Source: Blepharisma japonicum (taxonomy: Eukaryota; Ciliophora; Heterotrichea; Heterotrichida; Blepharismidae). Taken from it: a stretch of 64,000 bases of DNA. The DNA lies in the NCBI GenBank assembly GCA_949751835.1, contig CATKHK010000027.1, positions 421,352 through 485,351 of the forward strand. The letters are read 5' to 3'. Within the stretch, counting starts at the first letter, position 1. Each line of letters begins with the position of its first letter. This document shows, piece after piece, positions 22,747 through 34,758 of this stretch. A program made the translations under genes and the position numbers. A model generated the notes under the pieces. It ran no database searches. It worked only from the letters and a program-made list of their open reading frames with translations, and was not told the origin of the DNA.

Positions 22747-23493
22747 TTATAGCTTTTTTCTTGACTCCCGCGTACCTTTGAAAAGGACTGATTTTTGTCT
22801 TAAATTTTCTCTTTTAAACATATGGCTATCTGTAATTTCATTAACTTTTAGCTGATATTTTTTCATTTCTTCTATTTCTGATTCTTTTAGCCCTTGTTTT
22901 CCTGAGGACGCTTTTCTTATAATATGCTGATATTTATTCATAATATTTTTACTGTCTTTTATGAAGCTTGAGCTTAAGCTTCTATTAAGCTCATTTTCGT
23001 GCTCACATGTATCTATGATATATTCAAAACTTTGGTTGAAATTTATAGATTTTCTTTTATTAATTACAGATTTTCTCGGTCTTAGATGACTGAAACTACG
23101 GCTTTCCCAGGTATTTTTTAAGCATTTGCTTAATTTTGATAATCCTTGGTCTTTAAGGATTGTAAGTACTGATGGCTGAGAAGCGTTTTTCTTGAGGTAG
23201 GCTTGCTCTTGTTCTGCAGCTCGAAAAAATTTTTCGATTTCGCAGAGGTTTAATTCGTGAATTTGAGGGATTGTAGGGATATTGGTCAATTTTGCTCTTT
23301 TGGCAGCTGCTTCTTTTTTCATTTTCCAGGATCATAGGTCAGAATAGCATATTTTGGTAGATCTTGATTGAAGAAGACGCGTAACTAAATCAAAGTTTAT
23401 TGTACCTCTTGAGCCAAGGCTACTTTTAGTTTGGCGAGGATTGCTTTCACTTGTATCGATAAAAGATTTATTTTTGATTAAGGATGCTTTCAT
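22747..23493 (-). CDS. Tandem-family protein C, short form
   Basis: 248 residues from the Met at 23493. It keeps the C-terminal family blocks (SDLWSWKMKKEAA; LTILKDQGLSKLSKCLKNTW; FEYIIDTCEHENELNRSLSSSFIKD) but lacks the N-terminal FKPE and GD-KK blocks of A and B. It may be truncated at the 5' end, or may have diverged to a short form. The start follows from the first ATG in frame; the upstream 800 bp holds no homologous N-terminus. The stop lies 39 bp upstream of gene B's start. Confidence 0.66.
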
Positions 23494-24312
23494 ATTTCAA
23501 TAAAATCTACTCCAAGTAAAGAAACAATGGTATAACTGAAGGATTTTGTAATTTTTGACGATAAATATAGCAGATTATTTTAAACTGATTTAACATGTTT
23601 ATATGATTACTTATTTTTTTCTAGATGATAAGATTGAGGGACTTTATTTTTTCAAAATTATATTTAAAACTGTACCATAATTAGCAATAATTTGGGGATT
23701 TTGATGATTGACTTAATTAAATATTATCAGCTTATTATTTTTAATTGCTTTTCAAATCGCAATTTATTTTAATTTCCTTGATATGAATACATATGAATTA
23801 GCAAGCCCAAATATTTGAAAAATAAGGTTAATAGATTAATAATACGAGCCGATTATTATTCTACTGCAAAAAAGCTGGCACTTCTTTTTTATTAAGCAAA
23901 TTATTGAGTGCCAAATATTAAGATCGATTTTATAAGAAGGACTAGCGAATTTAGAATCAAAGCAGCAAAGTCTTCAATATTGGCATCCGCTACTTAATTT
24001 AATAAATCATAATATAAAATTATGGATCTATTAAATTTTATAATTAATTTAAATTTAATAATGAAGACTAACCAATATTTGGCTAATATAAGATAGTAAT
24101 TCTATCTTAAATAGCTATAATTCTATATAATTTAACTATTTAATCTCGCTCGCTATCTCTATTATGAAATTGAATTTCAGAGTTTGCATGTGTTTATTAT
24201 ACTAAAATTAAAGGTAAGCAATTTAAAAATTTGAAGCCATATACGCTTAAATCGTAATATTTAAAATCAGCACAAAACCAAAAAAGAGCGAAAATAATTT
24301 TAACGTTAAAAC
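23494..24312. other. AT-rich divergent intergenic region
   Basis: 819 bp with no ORF or RNA gene recognised. One short inverted repeat (TGGCACT at 23876-23882 and AGTGCCA at 23907-23913) could form a 7-bp hairpin of unknown meaning. The promoters of the tandem family and of the RCC1 gene should lie at the two ends. Confidence 0.5.
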
Positions 24313-27081
24313 ATGGAAGGGTACACTGAAATCTTCGCGTGGGGAGGTGATCATTTTGGCCAACTCGGCCTCGGCGAATCTAAAAATACTGGAAAGACTT
24401 ATCCATTTCCTCGATACTGCAGTTACAATGTCCTTATTAAAGAAATTTCCTGTGGAGAAGAGCATTCTGCATTTATAGCGCTTTCAGGATATGTATATTC
24501 AATGGGTAGTAATAGTGAAGGGAGGCTTGGATTGGGTGATAAATCACTCCGTCAAAGCTCTTCTCCAATTTTAATAGAGAGCTTAGTCCCTTACAAGGCA
24601 GCTAAAATTTCCTGCGGGTGAGGCCATACTTGTGTAATTACAGTTGACGGGGATTTGTTTTCCTGAGGAGTCGGAGAATTTGGAGCACTCGGAATAGGAA
24701 TTAGTGACACGCAATGAAAGCCTGTAAAAGTAGATCTACCTAATAGAGCTAAAGCTGTACAAATTTCATGTGGATCAAGACACACAGGAATTATTGCTGA
24801 AGAAAATAAGCGAAATATTTTATTTATGTGAGGAGCAGGAGAAGCTGGACAGTTAGGGACTGGCAGAAGGGAAAAAGAACTTCTACCAATCCTTATACAG
24901 ACTATTGAAGAGCCCAAACAAGTTTCCTGTGGGATTTTTCACACAATTTTTTTATGTAAAGCAGGGAGCATTTTCTCTATGGGTGGGAATTCTTTTGGGC
25001 AGCTTGGGATTGGGAGTAAAAAAAGCTCAAGCAGGCCTCAAAGAATACAGTATTTAGAAGACAATTTTATAGAAAAAATTGCTTGTGGGCACCATTCAGC
25101 TGCTATTACAGATCAAGGAGAATTGTTTATATGAGGAACTGGGGTGTTTGGGGAGTTTTTGTATCCCCAAAGAGTTACTTCTATAGCAAGATTCATTGAT
25201 ATGAGCATAGGCGGGAGTTTTGGAATCGCAATTGGGTCTAATCATGAGCTATATGCTTGGGGTGCAAATTCTAATGGAGAATTAGGGTTAGGGAATTTTG
25301 AAAACAGAATTACACCAACAGCTATTGTAGCGTTAAAAGGCAGAAGTGTAAATAAAATCAGCTGTGGAGGAAGCTATTGTATAGCGCTAGGCGAAGATGT
25401 AGTAAAACAAAATAAATTAGGAAAATCGGCTAGGCATGCATCACCTTTGTATACAGAGCAAAGCCGCTATACATCCCGAAAAAATGAAGGCTCAGAAAAT
25501 AGCAGAAACTCCTGAATGAGGAGTTCTGCAAGAGAAGCTTTTACATCTAGAGAACCTCTAGTTCTAGAAGATGATTCTGCAGTATTTAAAAGCCATAGTG
25601 AGTTTAGGCCAAATGATACATTTAGTTCTAAAGAAATATATGAAAGTAAAGCTAGAAATGTGTCTTCTGAAAGGAAAATGAATTGAAAAGAACAGTCATT
25701 TCCCAGAGAAAGCTTTGAAAATCAATATAGAAGTGCGCCAATAGAAAGACCAGCACTTAGTTTTGGCTCTACTAATGGAAATTCATTTGGGAATAATGCT
25801 GATTTAGAAAAAGTTAATATTGAGTTAAAAGAAAAGACACTGGAGCTTAGAGGAGCCAAATTAGAAATAGAAAGGCTTAATGATACTTTGAAGAATTTCC
25901 AAACAAAAAATGAAAGACTAGAATATGAGTATCAGGAATTATCAAACCAGTTTTATAGAAATAAACCTTCAATAGAATTTAGCAATAAAGAAATAGTGCA
26001 GCATCGGCAAAGTATAGATGAGTTTAAATATCAGGCTAAATCAACTGCAAGCGAAAATGAAATCTTGAGAGAAGAGCTTGAAAAGTTCAAAATTCTTTAT
26101 GAAGAACTCTCTCAAAACAAATCCACTAGTGATGCATATTGTCAAGAACTACAAGAAAAACTCCAAGCTGAAACAATAAAACGAAAACAAATAGAAAAAG
26201 ATCTAGAAGTATCCAGCAGCCATCGGCATCGGCTAGAAGATGCCCTATCTCAGTCTCATGCTAATCTAGAAAGCTATATTCAGCAGCTAAATGAAGAAAA
26301 AGTTTACAATGAAAAATTAACCCAAGAGCTTTCTGATTTACGTAAAAATTTCCATGGGCTTAATCAAGATAAAGACACTATTTCTTATATGCTTCAAGAC
26401 ACCCAAAATCAAGCTGAAGACCAGATTTTGCAGTTAATTGATGAAAATAAAAGACTGAAAGAAACAGTGCAAAATTTAAATTATGATATAGAAAAACTTA
26501 GTAGCACCCTGGCTGGAAAATCCTCAAATATTGGTGAATTTGTAGAAAACCAGAAAGAGATGGAAGATAGAATGAATAATTTAAAAGACGAAAATTATCA
26601 GCTGAAAATTAGCCTTGCTGATTCTGAGGCTAAAAATAAGCAACTTTTTGAACATTTGGATAAAGAACTAGCAGCAAGAGCAAGGGAGTATAAAGAAAGG
26701 ACACTTAATTTGATAAATACACCAGTAAGGAATTATTCGTCGTCACCTTTAGTAAATAGACATCAAGCCCAGAGTTCTCCATTTAAAGCAGAAGAATCTC
26801 AGTTAGCAACGAGTAGGAATAGAAATTATTTAAGCCAAGAAAGCCAAGAGCGTATTGCGAATGCGACATCAAAAGTTATTGAGTCCACCAATATAGAATC
26901 CCCTCTGAAAAATATGAGGGTTTCATCACCATCTAGAAAATCTCCTGAAAAATCCCCACAAAAGTCTTTATTAAAAAGTTCAGGTTCAACCCCGTCGAGA
27001 AACGATATAAAAGCTCGCATAGCTGCTTTAGCTGAAAGCCGGTCCAAGCTTGAAATGAAATTAGAAGAGCTTGAAAACTAA
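24313..27081 (+). CDS. RCC1-repeat protein with long coiled-coil tail
   Basis: A 922-codon frame. Residues 1 to about 385 contain RCC1 blades with the GxxxxGQLGLG and (I/V)SCGxxH(T/S) motifs, enough for one seven-bladed propeller. Seven of nine Trp here are TGA, several at the conserved (F/Y)xWG positions, so the standard code would shatter the propeller. After a Ser/Arg-rich linker, residues about 500-790 are a continuous coiled coil (LEKVNIELKEKTLELRGAKLEIERL onward, in heptads). The C-terminus is serine/proline-rich with SPSRKSPEKSPQKS, candidate proline-directed phosphorylation sites. RCC1 propellers bind chromatin/Ran or act as scaffolds; propeller plus coiled coil suggests a cytoskeletal or basal-body scaffold. 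No canonical RanGEF call is possible. Confidence 0.82.
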
Positions 27082-27576
27082 ATTATGTTAATTTTAAGTT
27101 AAAGTTATATAAATGGCATTGTCCATCAGCTCCTCTTATATATCAAGTATTAATAATTATGCACAACATGTTAAATTCTCTTTAAAGGGAAATGCCGAGT
27201 TTTTAGAAGTAAGCTAAATGAGAAAAGTAAATAGCTCGGAAATTCTCAATAAAACTGATGATTATGTAGTACACAAGCATATGGCAAAAGTAGCAGAGAA
27301 TTTCAGAGATAAGCTTTTGCATAATACCCAATTCGTATTAGATTTGAAAAGGAAAGGAAAAAAAAGAAGATATTAAAGAGTTACAAGCTCCAGTAGCTTG
27401 GGTCAAGGTTTTTATGGTTTTGCGATCTTCTTTGAGTTTTACGTTATGGCTCATACATGAAAGCCACTGCATAATATGAAGATTTATATCAGATATCAAA
27501 TAATAGAGATAAATAATTACCAAAACCTGCACATGGTAATAGCTACAGTCATATTCTTGTTAATAGATAATCATTA
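27082..27576. other. Intergenic region with two small in-frame ORFs
   Basis: 495 bp. Two short frames lie in the same phase: 27113-27217 (34 codons plus TAA) and 27218-27376 (52 codons, rich in Lys/Arg at its end, HKHMAKVAENFRDKLLHN). Only the TAA separates them. No GT...AG pair 15 or 16 nt apart removes that stop. Either small peptide could be real, but nothing supports it beyond the open frame. Confidence 0.3.
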
Positions 27577-29154
27577 ATGTCCGAATTTCAACCAATTTTT
27601 CAATATATAGTAGAAGGTAGGGCCAGAGATCTTGAAGCATTCATTCGTCAATTACAAAAACCGCTTCGCTTTATAAAAGACACAACTGGATACACGTTGA
27701 TTCACTTCGCAGTTCTAAACGAAAAAGAAGAAATCATCAATTTATTAGTTCAACATGTAAAGTTTATATAGGAAAAAGGGCTTACAGGGACTCCTGCTAA
27801 TGAAGTCACTGATTGGGTAAACTCACTTTCACCTGATGGATATACTGCTTTCCATTTAGCAATATCTAAAGGAAACTTTTCAATCGTAAAATTATTGACT
27901 TTATTAGGGGCAGATGTAGATATAAAAACACCTTTAGGCTTAGGGTCACTTCATCTGGCAGCACAAGGCGATTTTGCTCATTTGATTTCTTATTTTTCAG
28001 AAATTGGGCTGAGTGTGACGGAATGCGACTCTAAAGGAGGCACCCCTTTGCATTGGGCTGCTTATATGGGAGCTTATTATGCCACTTCTGTATTGATGGC
28101 ATTGCAGGCACCTATTAATTGCCAAGATCATGATGGACATACTCCTTTACATTTAGCGGTGCTATCAGCTAATAATAGAGTTGTTAGACTTTTACTGCTA
28201 AAAGGAGCTGATCGAGCTCTAAAAGATTCAAGGGATAGGACACCTATGGAGATCGCAAAAGAAAATCAGTCAAATGAACTTATAGATATGCTTAAACCTG
28301 AAGGAATATTAGAAAAAACTGGATACAGGCCACTGCTAAAACCTTATAAAAGAACTGCTTTTCCTTTTTATTTCGTGCTCTGCTTGATTATTGTGACTTT
28401 AGCACTTATTATCTTATTTTGTGTGCAGTGTAATTTTTAAGCAGACAATTATTATTTGAGCTATTTTTTTACAGCCACTTCAGTCAGTGCGATTTTAATG
28501 ATGATATTTTTAGTTAATTCAAACCCTGGCTATATTACACGACCAAAAGGAATAAATTTATCTGTAAGAATTATTTAGTATTTATATCAAACTTATAAAT
28601 ATTCAGAAATTTGCCCAGATTGTGTTATATTAAGGCCACCTCGATCTCGGCATTGCCACTACTGTGATAAATGTGTTCAGAAATTTGATCACCATTGTCA
28701 ATGGGTCAATAACTGTATAGGAGCTCGCAATCTTGGCTGGTTTTATTCATTTATAAGCTTGCTATGAATTTCAGTTGGACTTTCAATTGCAATTTCTATC
28801 GAAGTGTTTATCGGCCACGAAACAGATCGGGGAATTGAAGATTCTCCTTATGAAATTTCTTTGATTGTCGCTTCTTTTACAGGTTTTCTTTCAATTTTTA
28901 CATTAGTCCCTGTCAGTTATTTATTCATCACACATACAAAAAATTTTTGTGAAAATCAGACGACGAGTGAAAGGTTTTCAAAAGGCTCTAAATTCCGAGG
29001 TGGAAAAAAAGAGAAATCTTGCTTTGTAAAAAACTGCTACTCAATGTGCTGCAATAAAGAAGATGAGCATAGCTCAAAGTCTTCAATTGTAACTACCTCA
29101 AGTAAGCAAATGGATGATTATCATATGATACTTGAAGAATCTGGCACGAAATAA
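27577..29154 (+). CDS. Ankyrin-repeat DHHC palmitoyltransferase
   Basis: Four exons joined across three 15-nt introns give 510 residues. Five or so ankyrin repeats occupy residues 1-230 (for example [28 protein letters not shown] and the repeat [21 protein letters not shown]). Two membrane segments follow, then [10 protein letters not shown] (DPG-like), the cysteine-rich domain with the catalytic DHHC ([14 protein letters not shown]), two more membrane segments and a TTSERF (TTxE) motif. A Cys-rich tail ends the protein. The layout is that of ZDHHC13/17 (HIP14) and yeast Akr1, Golgi enzymes that palmitoylate ankyrin-recognised substrates. All three introns contain in-frame stops, so an ORF-only annotation would split the gene into three. 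A second DHHC enzyme lies at 10178. Confidence 0.92.
27757..27771 (+). other. 15-nt intron 1 of the ankyrin-DHHC gene
   Basis: GTAAAGTTTATATAG, phase 0, between Q-H and E-K-G in the second ankyrin repeat. The retained form has an in-frame TAG. Confidence 0.9.
28430..28444 (+). other. 15-nt intron 2 of the ankyrin-DHHC gene
   Basis: GTAATTTTTAAGCAG. Splicing joins CVQ to YNYYLSYFF and continues the membrane segment; retention hits a TAA. Confidence 0.88.
28564..28578 (+). other. 15-nt intron 3 of the ankyrin-DHHC gene
   Basis: GTAAGAATTATTTAG, phase 0, just upstream of the cysteine-rich domain. Retention gives an in-frame TAG. Confidence 0.88.
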
Positions 29155-29177
29155 TGATGTAAGAATTAAATTAAATA

Positions 29178-31196
29178 TTAAGATTCTACTAGAGAGAGCC
29201 TTTGGAGTATTGCTACTTGTGATCCACTGTTAGAGTTACTCATTGGGATTAATTCCTACATAAAAATTACTGTTGAAAATAGAGCAACACATTCAGAAAA
29301 GGTTATTTGCTGGTTATCATATGGGTCAATTATCTGAAGCAGTCTAAAAATGTCAGGCTCTTCAAAGCCAAGCCCTGTAGCGTCTAATAATTCTCTGAAT
29401 TCTGGCTCAGAAATCATCCCATTTTTGTCTTTGTCTGCATTTCTAAACATAGCTAAAAAGTTCGATAAAAATTTTTCGTGGCCTTTAAGCTGAAAATCTA
29501 ATAGGATTTTGAGAAAATCTGCATATAAGATCCTGGTTTTTAGGCTTCTTTCTTTTTCTCTTCGAAGTACAGCTTCTTCACGTGTGATTTTACCTCTGAT
29601 AGGTGGAAGATCTGATGGGTAATTTTTATGTTTGATTACTTCTGAGACTAAAGATAGTAATAAATCAGCATCTGTCTCGTTGTACATGTATTTGACTATA
29701 TCAGTTCATTCGTCTTCGCTCACATAACTTTGAAGCCTTTCATTTAACATTTCTTGGACGTCGCCATTTGATTTTAATGGGAATTTTCCTCGCAAATGCA
29801 TCTTTAATAGCTCACTAACAGTCTCTTTTACCTGATTCTGCACAAATCTGAACTCTTCATCACACTCATTTGCATAAATTTTCCCAAAAACTGTAACATC
29901 ATTATCTTCTGTAGAAAATCTTTTAACTGCGTCCAAAATTGCATAGGAATATTCATTCGCTAAATGCTTTAAGCCATATTTATGATTAAGAAAAGTCATG
30001 AGGTATTTTTCCATAGTTTCCCTTGGCAATTTCATATCTAAACATTTTTGGTCAAATTTTGCTTTATTTGTATAAATTTCATCAATAATTTCTTTCAACT
30101 GCCTTAAGCTTAAAACTTTTCCATTAGAAAAATTCTGCTGAGAAGGCGTTGCTGTCCTACTCCTATCTAAATTTGGAGATTTTCCACCTAATGCAATTTC
30201 TGCAGTGCTTTTAGAGTGTTTTATCAATAAATCCAAATATTTTTTATTTTCTTCTTTTAGCATTTCAAGCTCAAGCAAAATTTCTTTTTTGTCATCTTCC
30301 ATCTGTTTTCTCAATATTTCTTTTTCAATTATATGTTTTTGGGAGTCTTTTTCTATTTGGTCTGCAGCTTCTAAAATTTCGTTATTTTCTTTGAGAGCTT
30401 TTTCCATATCATTTTTCATTGAAATTATTTTTTCTTCACAAGCAGAGTCCATATCAAAAACTAAACCTAGAGTTTCCCTAAAGGTGTCATCAAAAACTTT
30501 ATGGATTTTATTCAAAATTTGCCCCATTTTTGGGCTTTCTTTGAAAATTAGCTCAGAGCTTTTGTCAAGGCAGATTAGATAGAGCTCATGTTTGGATTTC
30601 ATAGCATGTGCTTGTAAAAGTGACTGTGAATATCCTTGTTTCATAACGTTAGAAAACTCTTCAATTACGTTTTTTACATGGTCATCAAAATCTGCTGCAA
30701 GTTTTTTGTCCTCTGCAGGATCAATTTCATGCCAAACATCTCGAATTTCATCATAAATGCTTGCAAGGTTTTCTAGATCTTCTTTTCTCAATAATTCATC
30801 TGATTCTTCATCATATTGCTCTTCTTTAATAACCTCTATTTCTGAGCTATTTATTTTTTGCAAATTCGGAAGCGCCTCAATTAGAATTTGCTCATCCTCT
30901 TCTTGCAACAAAGTAATATTCAGCTCAATTAAAGAAGGGAGCGAAGAGAGACCAGGGATTATATCTTGGACTGAACTAAATAAATTGTTAGAAATATCGA
31001 GATGCTCAAGAGTTTTTAACTGTGATAAATCGTCTGGAATCGAAGTTAAGCGATTTCCGAATAAAATTAGTTCTTTGAGGTTGGAAAATTTAATAAGTCA
31101 TGGAAGCAGTGGAGAGAGGGATTCTATTTCGCAGCTTTCAAGGTTTATTGAAGTAAGATCAGGGCTTTCTTCAAGAAGTTTAGGTAGCTCTTCCAT
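29178..31196 (-). CDS. LRR / coiled-coil / EF-hand protein
   Basis: Two exons joined across a 15-nt intron at 29256-29270 give 667 residues. Residues 1-105 are leucine-rich repeats (SNLKELILFGNRLTSIPDDL, LEHLDISNNLF). Around 270-330 there is a coiled coil. Residues 588-600 form a canonical EF-hand loop (DKDKNGMISEPEF), with a weaker partner at about 621-636. Two TGA Trp codons lie near the N-terminus and at the EF-hand-region entry. Combining LRR, coiled coil and EF-hand is common in ciliary or cortical Ca2+-responsive proteins, so a calcium-regulated cytoskeletal role is plausible but unproven. The last 25 residues come from the short final exon. Confidence 0.8.
29256..29270 (-). other. 15-nt intron in the LRR/EF-hand gene
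   Basis: On the coding strand GTAATTTTTATGTAG. Retention stops translation at the TAG; splicing adds a 25-residue C-terminus ending LVES. Confidence 0.82.
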
Positions 31197-31417
31197 TTTG
31201 ATACAAATTAGGCTATTAGTAACAATTAAGTATTTTCTATGAGTTATAGAAAAATCAATTTAAACCTACAAAATGGATAAGATGTATTACAAAAGTAGGC
31301 TCTTATCAGTGAAGAGTTTATAAATAAATCAAAAATAATTATTTTACATGTTTTCTATTGAAATCTCTATATTTACCTCCATAACAATTTATACAAATTA
31401 TTTGTGTTCTAATAAAT

Positions 31418-33013
31418 TTACTCAAATTTTAAGCTCGTGATCGTCCCAAGTGCTGTCATAAAGGTATCCCTAATGATAAACCTTGTGTTTTCTGACACAT
31501 ATTCTGGGTGATACAAAAATCTCAACGTCAAGTTCGTGGACACTCCAGGGACAATGGTTTTTCCTTCCCCCACCACTCTTGCACATTGGCTTATGGTCTG
31601 AGTATAAATCATCGGCTCATACGAGCTTTTTAGCGTCCTTGCTTCTATCACATTATCTATAGGTCAAATCAAGCACTGGAACTCAAAAGCTGCCCTGGGG
31701 TTGACTTTTTTATCAACCAGCACCATTCCTTTCCTCAGCTCGTTTTCTCTGAGCCATTTTTCAGTAGAAGATCCTAAAGTGACTTTAAAACTACAAAATT
31801 GTCCTGCACTGACTGAACGTACAGGGACTTTATTTACATGGATGCCCATTATTTGGACACATCTGAATTTACCTCTGTTATCAGGACCAAGCATCAGTCG
31901 TTGTAGAGCGCAGGCTTTGCCTTTTACCATGACACCTCCTATGATAAGTCCTTCTTTTTCGTATCATTTTTCTATATAAAATTCAGGATAGCTGTCTGTG
32001 CTTTCTCAGTTTTCAGCAGCTGGGAGAAGGTTTAAAAAGCTTAATAATAAGTCTAGATTGTAGCCTGTAACAAAAGAAACTGAAAAAACTGGGGCAAGCT
32101 GTTCTTGGGCAAACAGGCGGGAATAAAGGACGACGTCTTCAAAATTGGTAACTTCCATCATAGTTCTGCGTTGGTTTCGGAGCTCGGCTTGAAGATAGTC
32201 TAAAGAACGGTCTATTACTATTTGTGGGTACTTGTCAATTTTGGAAATGACGATAAAAATTGGGAGTTTTAAAGCAGAAGCTAAGGCAAGGTGATCAGTG
32301 AAGGTAGAATTAGGCTCTTCTGAAGGCTCATAGACTATTAAACAGTAATCTGGGTTTTGGCTTGACATCCCGTAGAGGAGGTTTCTCTTGTATTTGGCAT
32401 GACCTGGGAGGTCGATTAAGCTGATAAGCTTAGATGATTGGCATACCAATTGTTCCCAGCCTTTTTTGCTTCTGAGCACTTGGCCTTGGGTGTCAAACCC
32501 AACTAAATGTTGAGTCACGGAGGTGGTGCAGCCTATCTTTTTTTCGTGCTTATGCAATAAAGTTGAATTTTTGGCTTTCCCTTTGCCATTATCCATAACT
32601 CCTTTACTTAAAACTCCCACCAGACTGGTTTTTCCTACCCCAGAAGCTCCTAATAATGCAACACGAATGTCCATTATCACGCCTTGTCGCTCTTTTTTTC
32701 TTATTAGAAGTTCTCCTACATAGCCTTCTTCTTTTTTCTCTTTTGCAAGCAAAAGAAGAGAGGCGTCAAGAGACTCAGCAACGGATCCAAGAACGCTTAT
32801 GCAGGAGTCAAGCTCTTCAAGAGTCAAACCTACGGGCTGGCCTTCCCAGTTTAATCCAACGATATATTTAGCTTCTCCACGGCCCGCGTTAAGGCGGTGC
32901 TCCATTTGGCTTTTTAATCGTTCGATTCTTTGAGGACTTGGTGTTAGGAGTTTAAGAACATACTCGGTTCTGCTCAATGATCGTTCTTCATTTCTCTTAG
33001 ACTGAAAGTCCAT
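31418..33013 (-). CDS. GTPBP1/GTPBP2-like translational GTPase
   Basis: 531 residues. GTPase motifs are G1 GASGVGKTS (122-130), G3 D201-L-P-G with HAKYKRNLLYG, and G4 SKID (257-260; GTPBP1 has TKID). The DxxGHxKY block and the following GM motif are typical of the GTPBP1/AGP-1 branch of EF-Tu-like factors. Two C-terminal beta-barrel domains follow, with several TGA Trp joining three fragments into one frame. Animal GTPBP1/2 act on ribosomes and in mRNA decay; the function here is by family. The N-terminal extension of about 110 residues matches the family. Confidence 0.87.
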
Positions 33014-33576
33014 AATAAAACATTATAATATCAGAGAGAAAGAAAGGTAGATAATAATTACATAGAGTGAAAGAGGGAGAAGTCAGACTGTACCAGAATC
33101 GAAATAAATATGAAAAATTTCATAATTTAACAGCAAGTGGGAGATATGGAAGATATAGAGAATAGGGAGAAGATGAGAGTAAGTAGAGCATATGATAATA
33201 TAGGGCAGTAAAATGGTTCCATTGAGCTGAGGAGAGGGGTTAATTGAGATGGTAATAGAGTGCACAGCACTATATTTTTAAAATTAAAAATTATATGGGA
33301 GGTTTCAAATAATAAATTTTAGAGCCTAAAACAAGAGAATAAAATATAATGAAACCAGCTTATCTACCCGCTGGTCTATTAATATCATACCTTATCGTCT
33401 AGTTCAATTTTAATGATTTATTACAGTCCTCTTTATTTTCATAATTTCATAAAATTATCTATCTTATTTGCCTCTCATAAAAAGAATTCTTTCAAATTTC
33501 TAAGCTTCTCTTTTGGACCCTAAATTATTACACTTATAATACTATTTATCTGCAAAATTATTAAAATAAGAGTTAC
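33014..33576. other. Intergenic region between two minus-strand genes
   Basis: 563 bp. No ORF of note. A small inverted repeat (ACCAGC at 33354-33359, GCTGGT at 33370-33375) brackets a 10-nt loop; with little else around it I see no clear ncRNA. The end nearer 33577 is the region just downstream of RPL5. Confidence 0.45.
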
Positions 33577-34524
33577 TTAAGCTTGGCTTTTGGCGGCATT
33601 GATGATCTTTTGATTAACTCTTTCTTTCCTTTCAGCTCTGGTCAACCTTGAGTTTCTAGGATAAGTGGCAGTGTGAGTCTTAATGAACTGTCCTTCTCTA
33701 GTATGCACAGGAGCATGAGCTCTGTCTTTCTTAACATGTGATGGATCTTTTCTGATAGCTTCAAAAATGCCTTTGTAAGTTTGTTCTACGGTTTTTCCGC
33801 CAAGTTTTTCGTTCCAGAGGGTGAACTGTTTAGAGAATTTTTCTTCGTCTTCTTCCTTGAGTAATTTCATGTATTCTTGGATGTGTACTCCATATATTCT
33901 CTTTCTGTGGACTTCAGCGTCGTATTTCCATTTTCCGTCTTCCTTCTTGCTCCCTGGGAATCTCTTTACTGAGTGTGGGATGTGAATTCCACCATCACAA
34001 GCACCTTTAAGAGCTCCGAAGACTTTGTTTCCAGTTGTGGTGCAGACAAGACCAACATCGAGGTAGGCTTTGAATGGTCTCTTTTTGATTTCCTCACCTT
34101 TGGATTCTCTTGCTTCCATATCTTTGTAAACGTCGAAAGCAGCTCCAGTTGGTGCGGCAACTCCTTTGTAGAGGTCATCAAGTCCAAGTTGTTTGAGGGT
34201 TCTTCTTGCTAAAAGCAGACCAGTGGCATAAGCAGCTGGGTAATTGGTGAATCCAGTATCAAGTCCGAATTTCGCAAGTTCCTTAGATTGAGCTTGGCTA
34301 AGAACTCTATCACCTACAATAGTGGAGTAGATGATTTGAGCAATGATGTTTGTGTTGGTAAATCTGACCACGAATCTGTACTTAGGAGTGTTGTATTTGT
34401 TCTTATGTTGGAAAGTAAGGAACTTCCTGGCACGGTAGTCAGTTTTTCCTTCACGGCGTCGTCTGAATTTGACTTGGAAGCGCTTGAAGTAAGCATTAGT
34501 CTTTACGACCTTTATGAACACCAT
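33577..34524 (-). CDS. RPL5: 60S ribosomal protein L5 (uL18)
   Basis: 315 residues starting MVFIKVVKTNAYFKRFQVKFRRRREGKTDYRARK, the highly conserved opening of eukaryotic L5, followed by TNYPAAYATGLLLARR. L5 carries 5S rRNA into the 60S subunit. Both Trp codons read TGG, unlike many neighbours. No intron is needed. Length fits the family (about 297-300 in animals, slightly longer here at the C-terminus). Confidence 0.97.
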   Translation of the reverse strand: MVFIKVVKTNAYFKRFQVKFRRRREGKTDYRARKFLTFQHKNKYNTPKYRFVVRFTNTNIIAQIIYSTIVGDRVLSQAQSKELAKFGLDTGFTNYPAAYATGLLLARRTLKQLGLDDLYKGVAAPTGAAFDVYKDMEARESKGEEIKKRPFKAYLDVGLVCTTTGNKVFGALKGACDGGIHIPHSVKRFPGSKKEDGKWKYDAEVHRKRIYGVHIQEYMKLLKEEDEEKFSKQFTLWNEKLGGKTVEQTYKGIFEAIRKDPSHVKKDRAHAPVHTREGQFIKTHTATYPRNSRLTRAERKERVNQKIINAAKSQA

Positions 34525-34758
34525 TATTATCCACTCATAGAGAACTAGATAAATGGCTTATTGCACACCCAAAAGCCAAAATTGTTAAGCATGAAAAAAC
34601 TGGGTAGAAATATTTCCCCTATAGAGATTATGCCTAAATGCTACTTAAAGCATTTTGAAAAGGCTTAAAATTCATTTAAAAATAACCTAATTGCATTATG
34701 CTTCTAATAAGGTAATCACTATTTTTGAAATTTCTGGGCACATCTGGATTGTAATTAA

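Noticed and set aside
33354-33375. Possible small structured RNA from a 6-bp inverted repeat
   Set aside because: Six base pairs in AT-rich DNA is weak, with no promoter box or conserved element around it.
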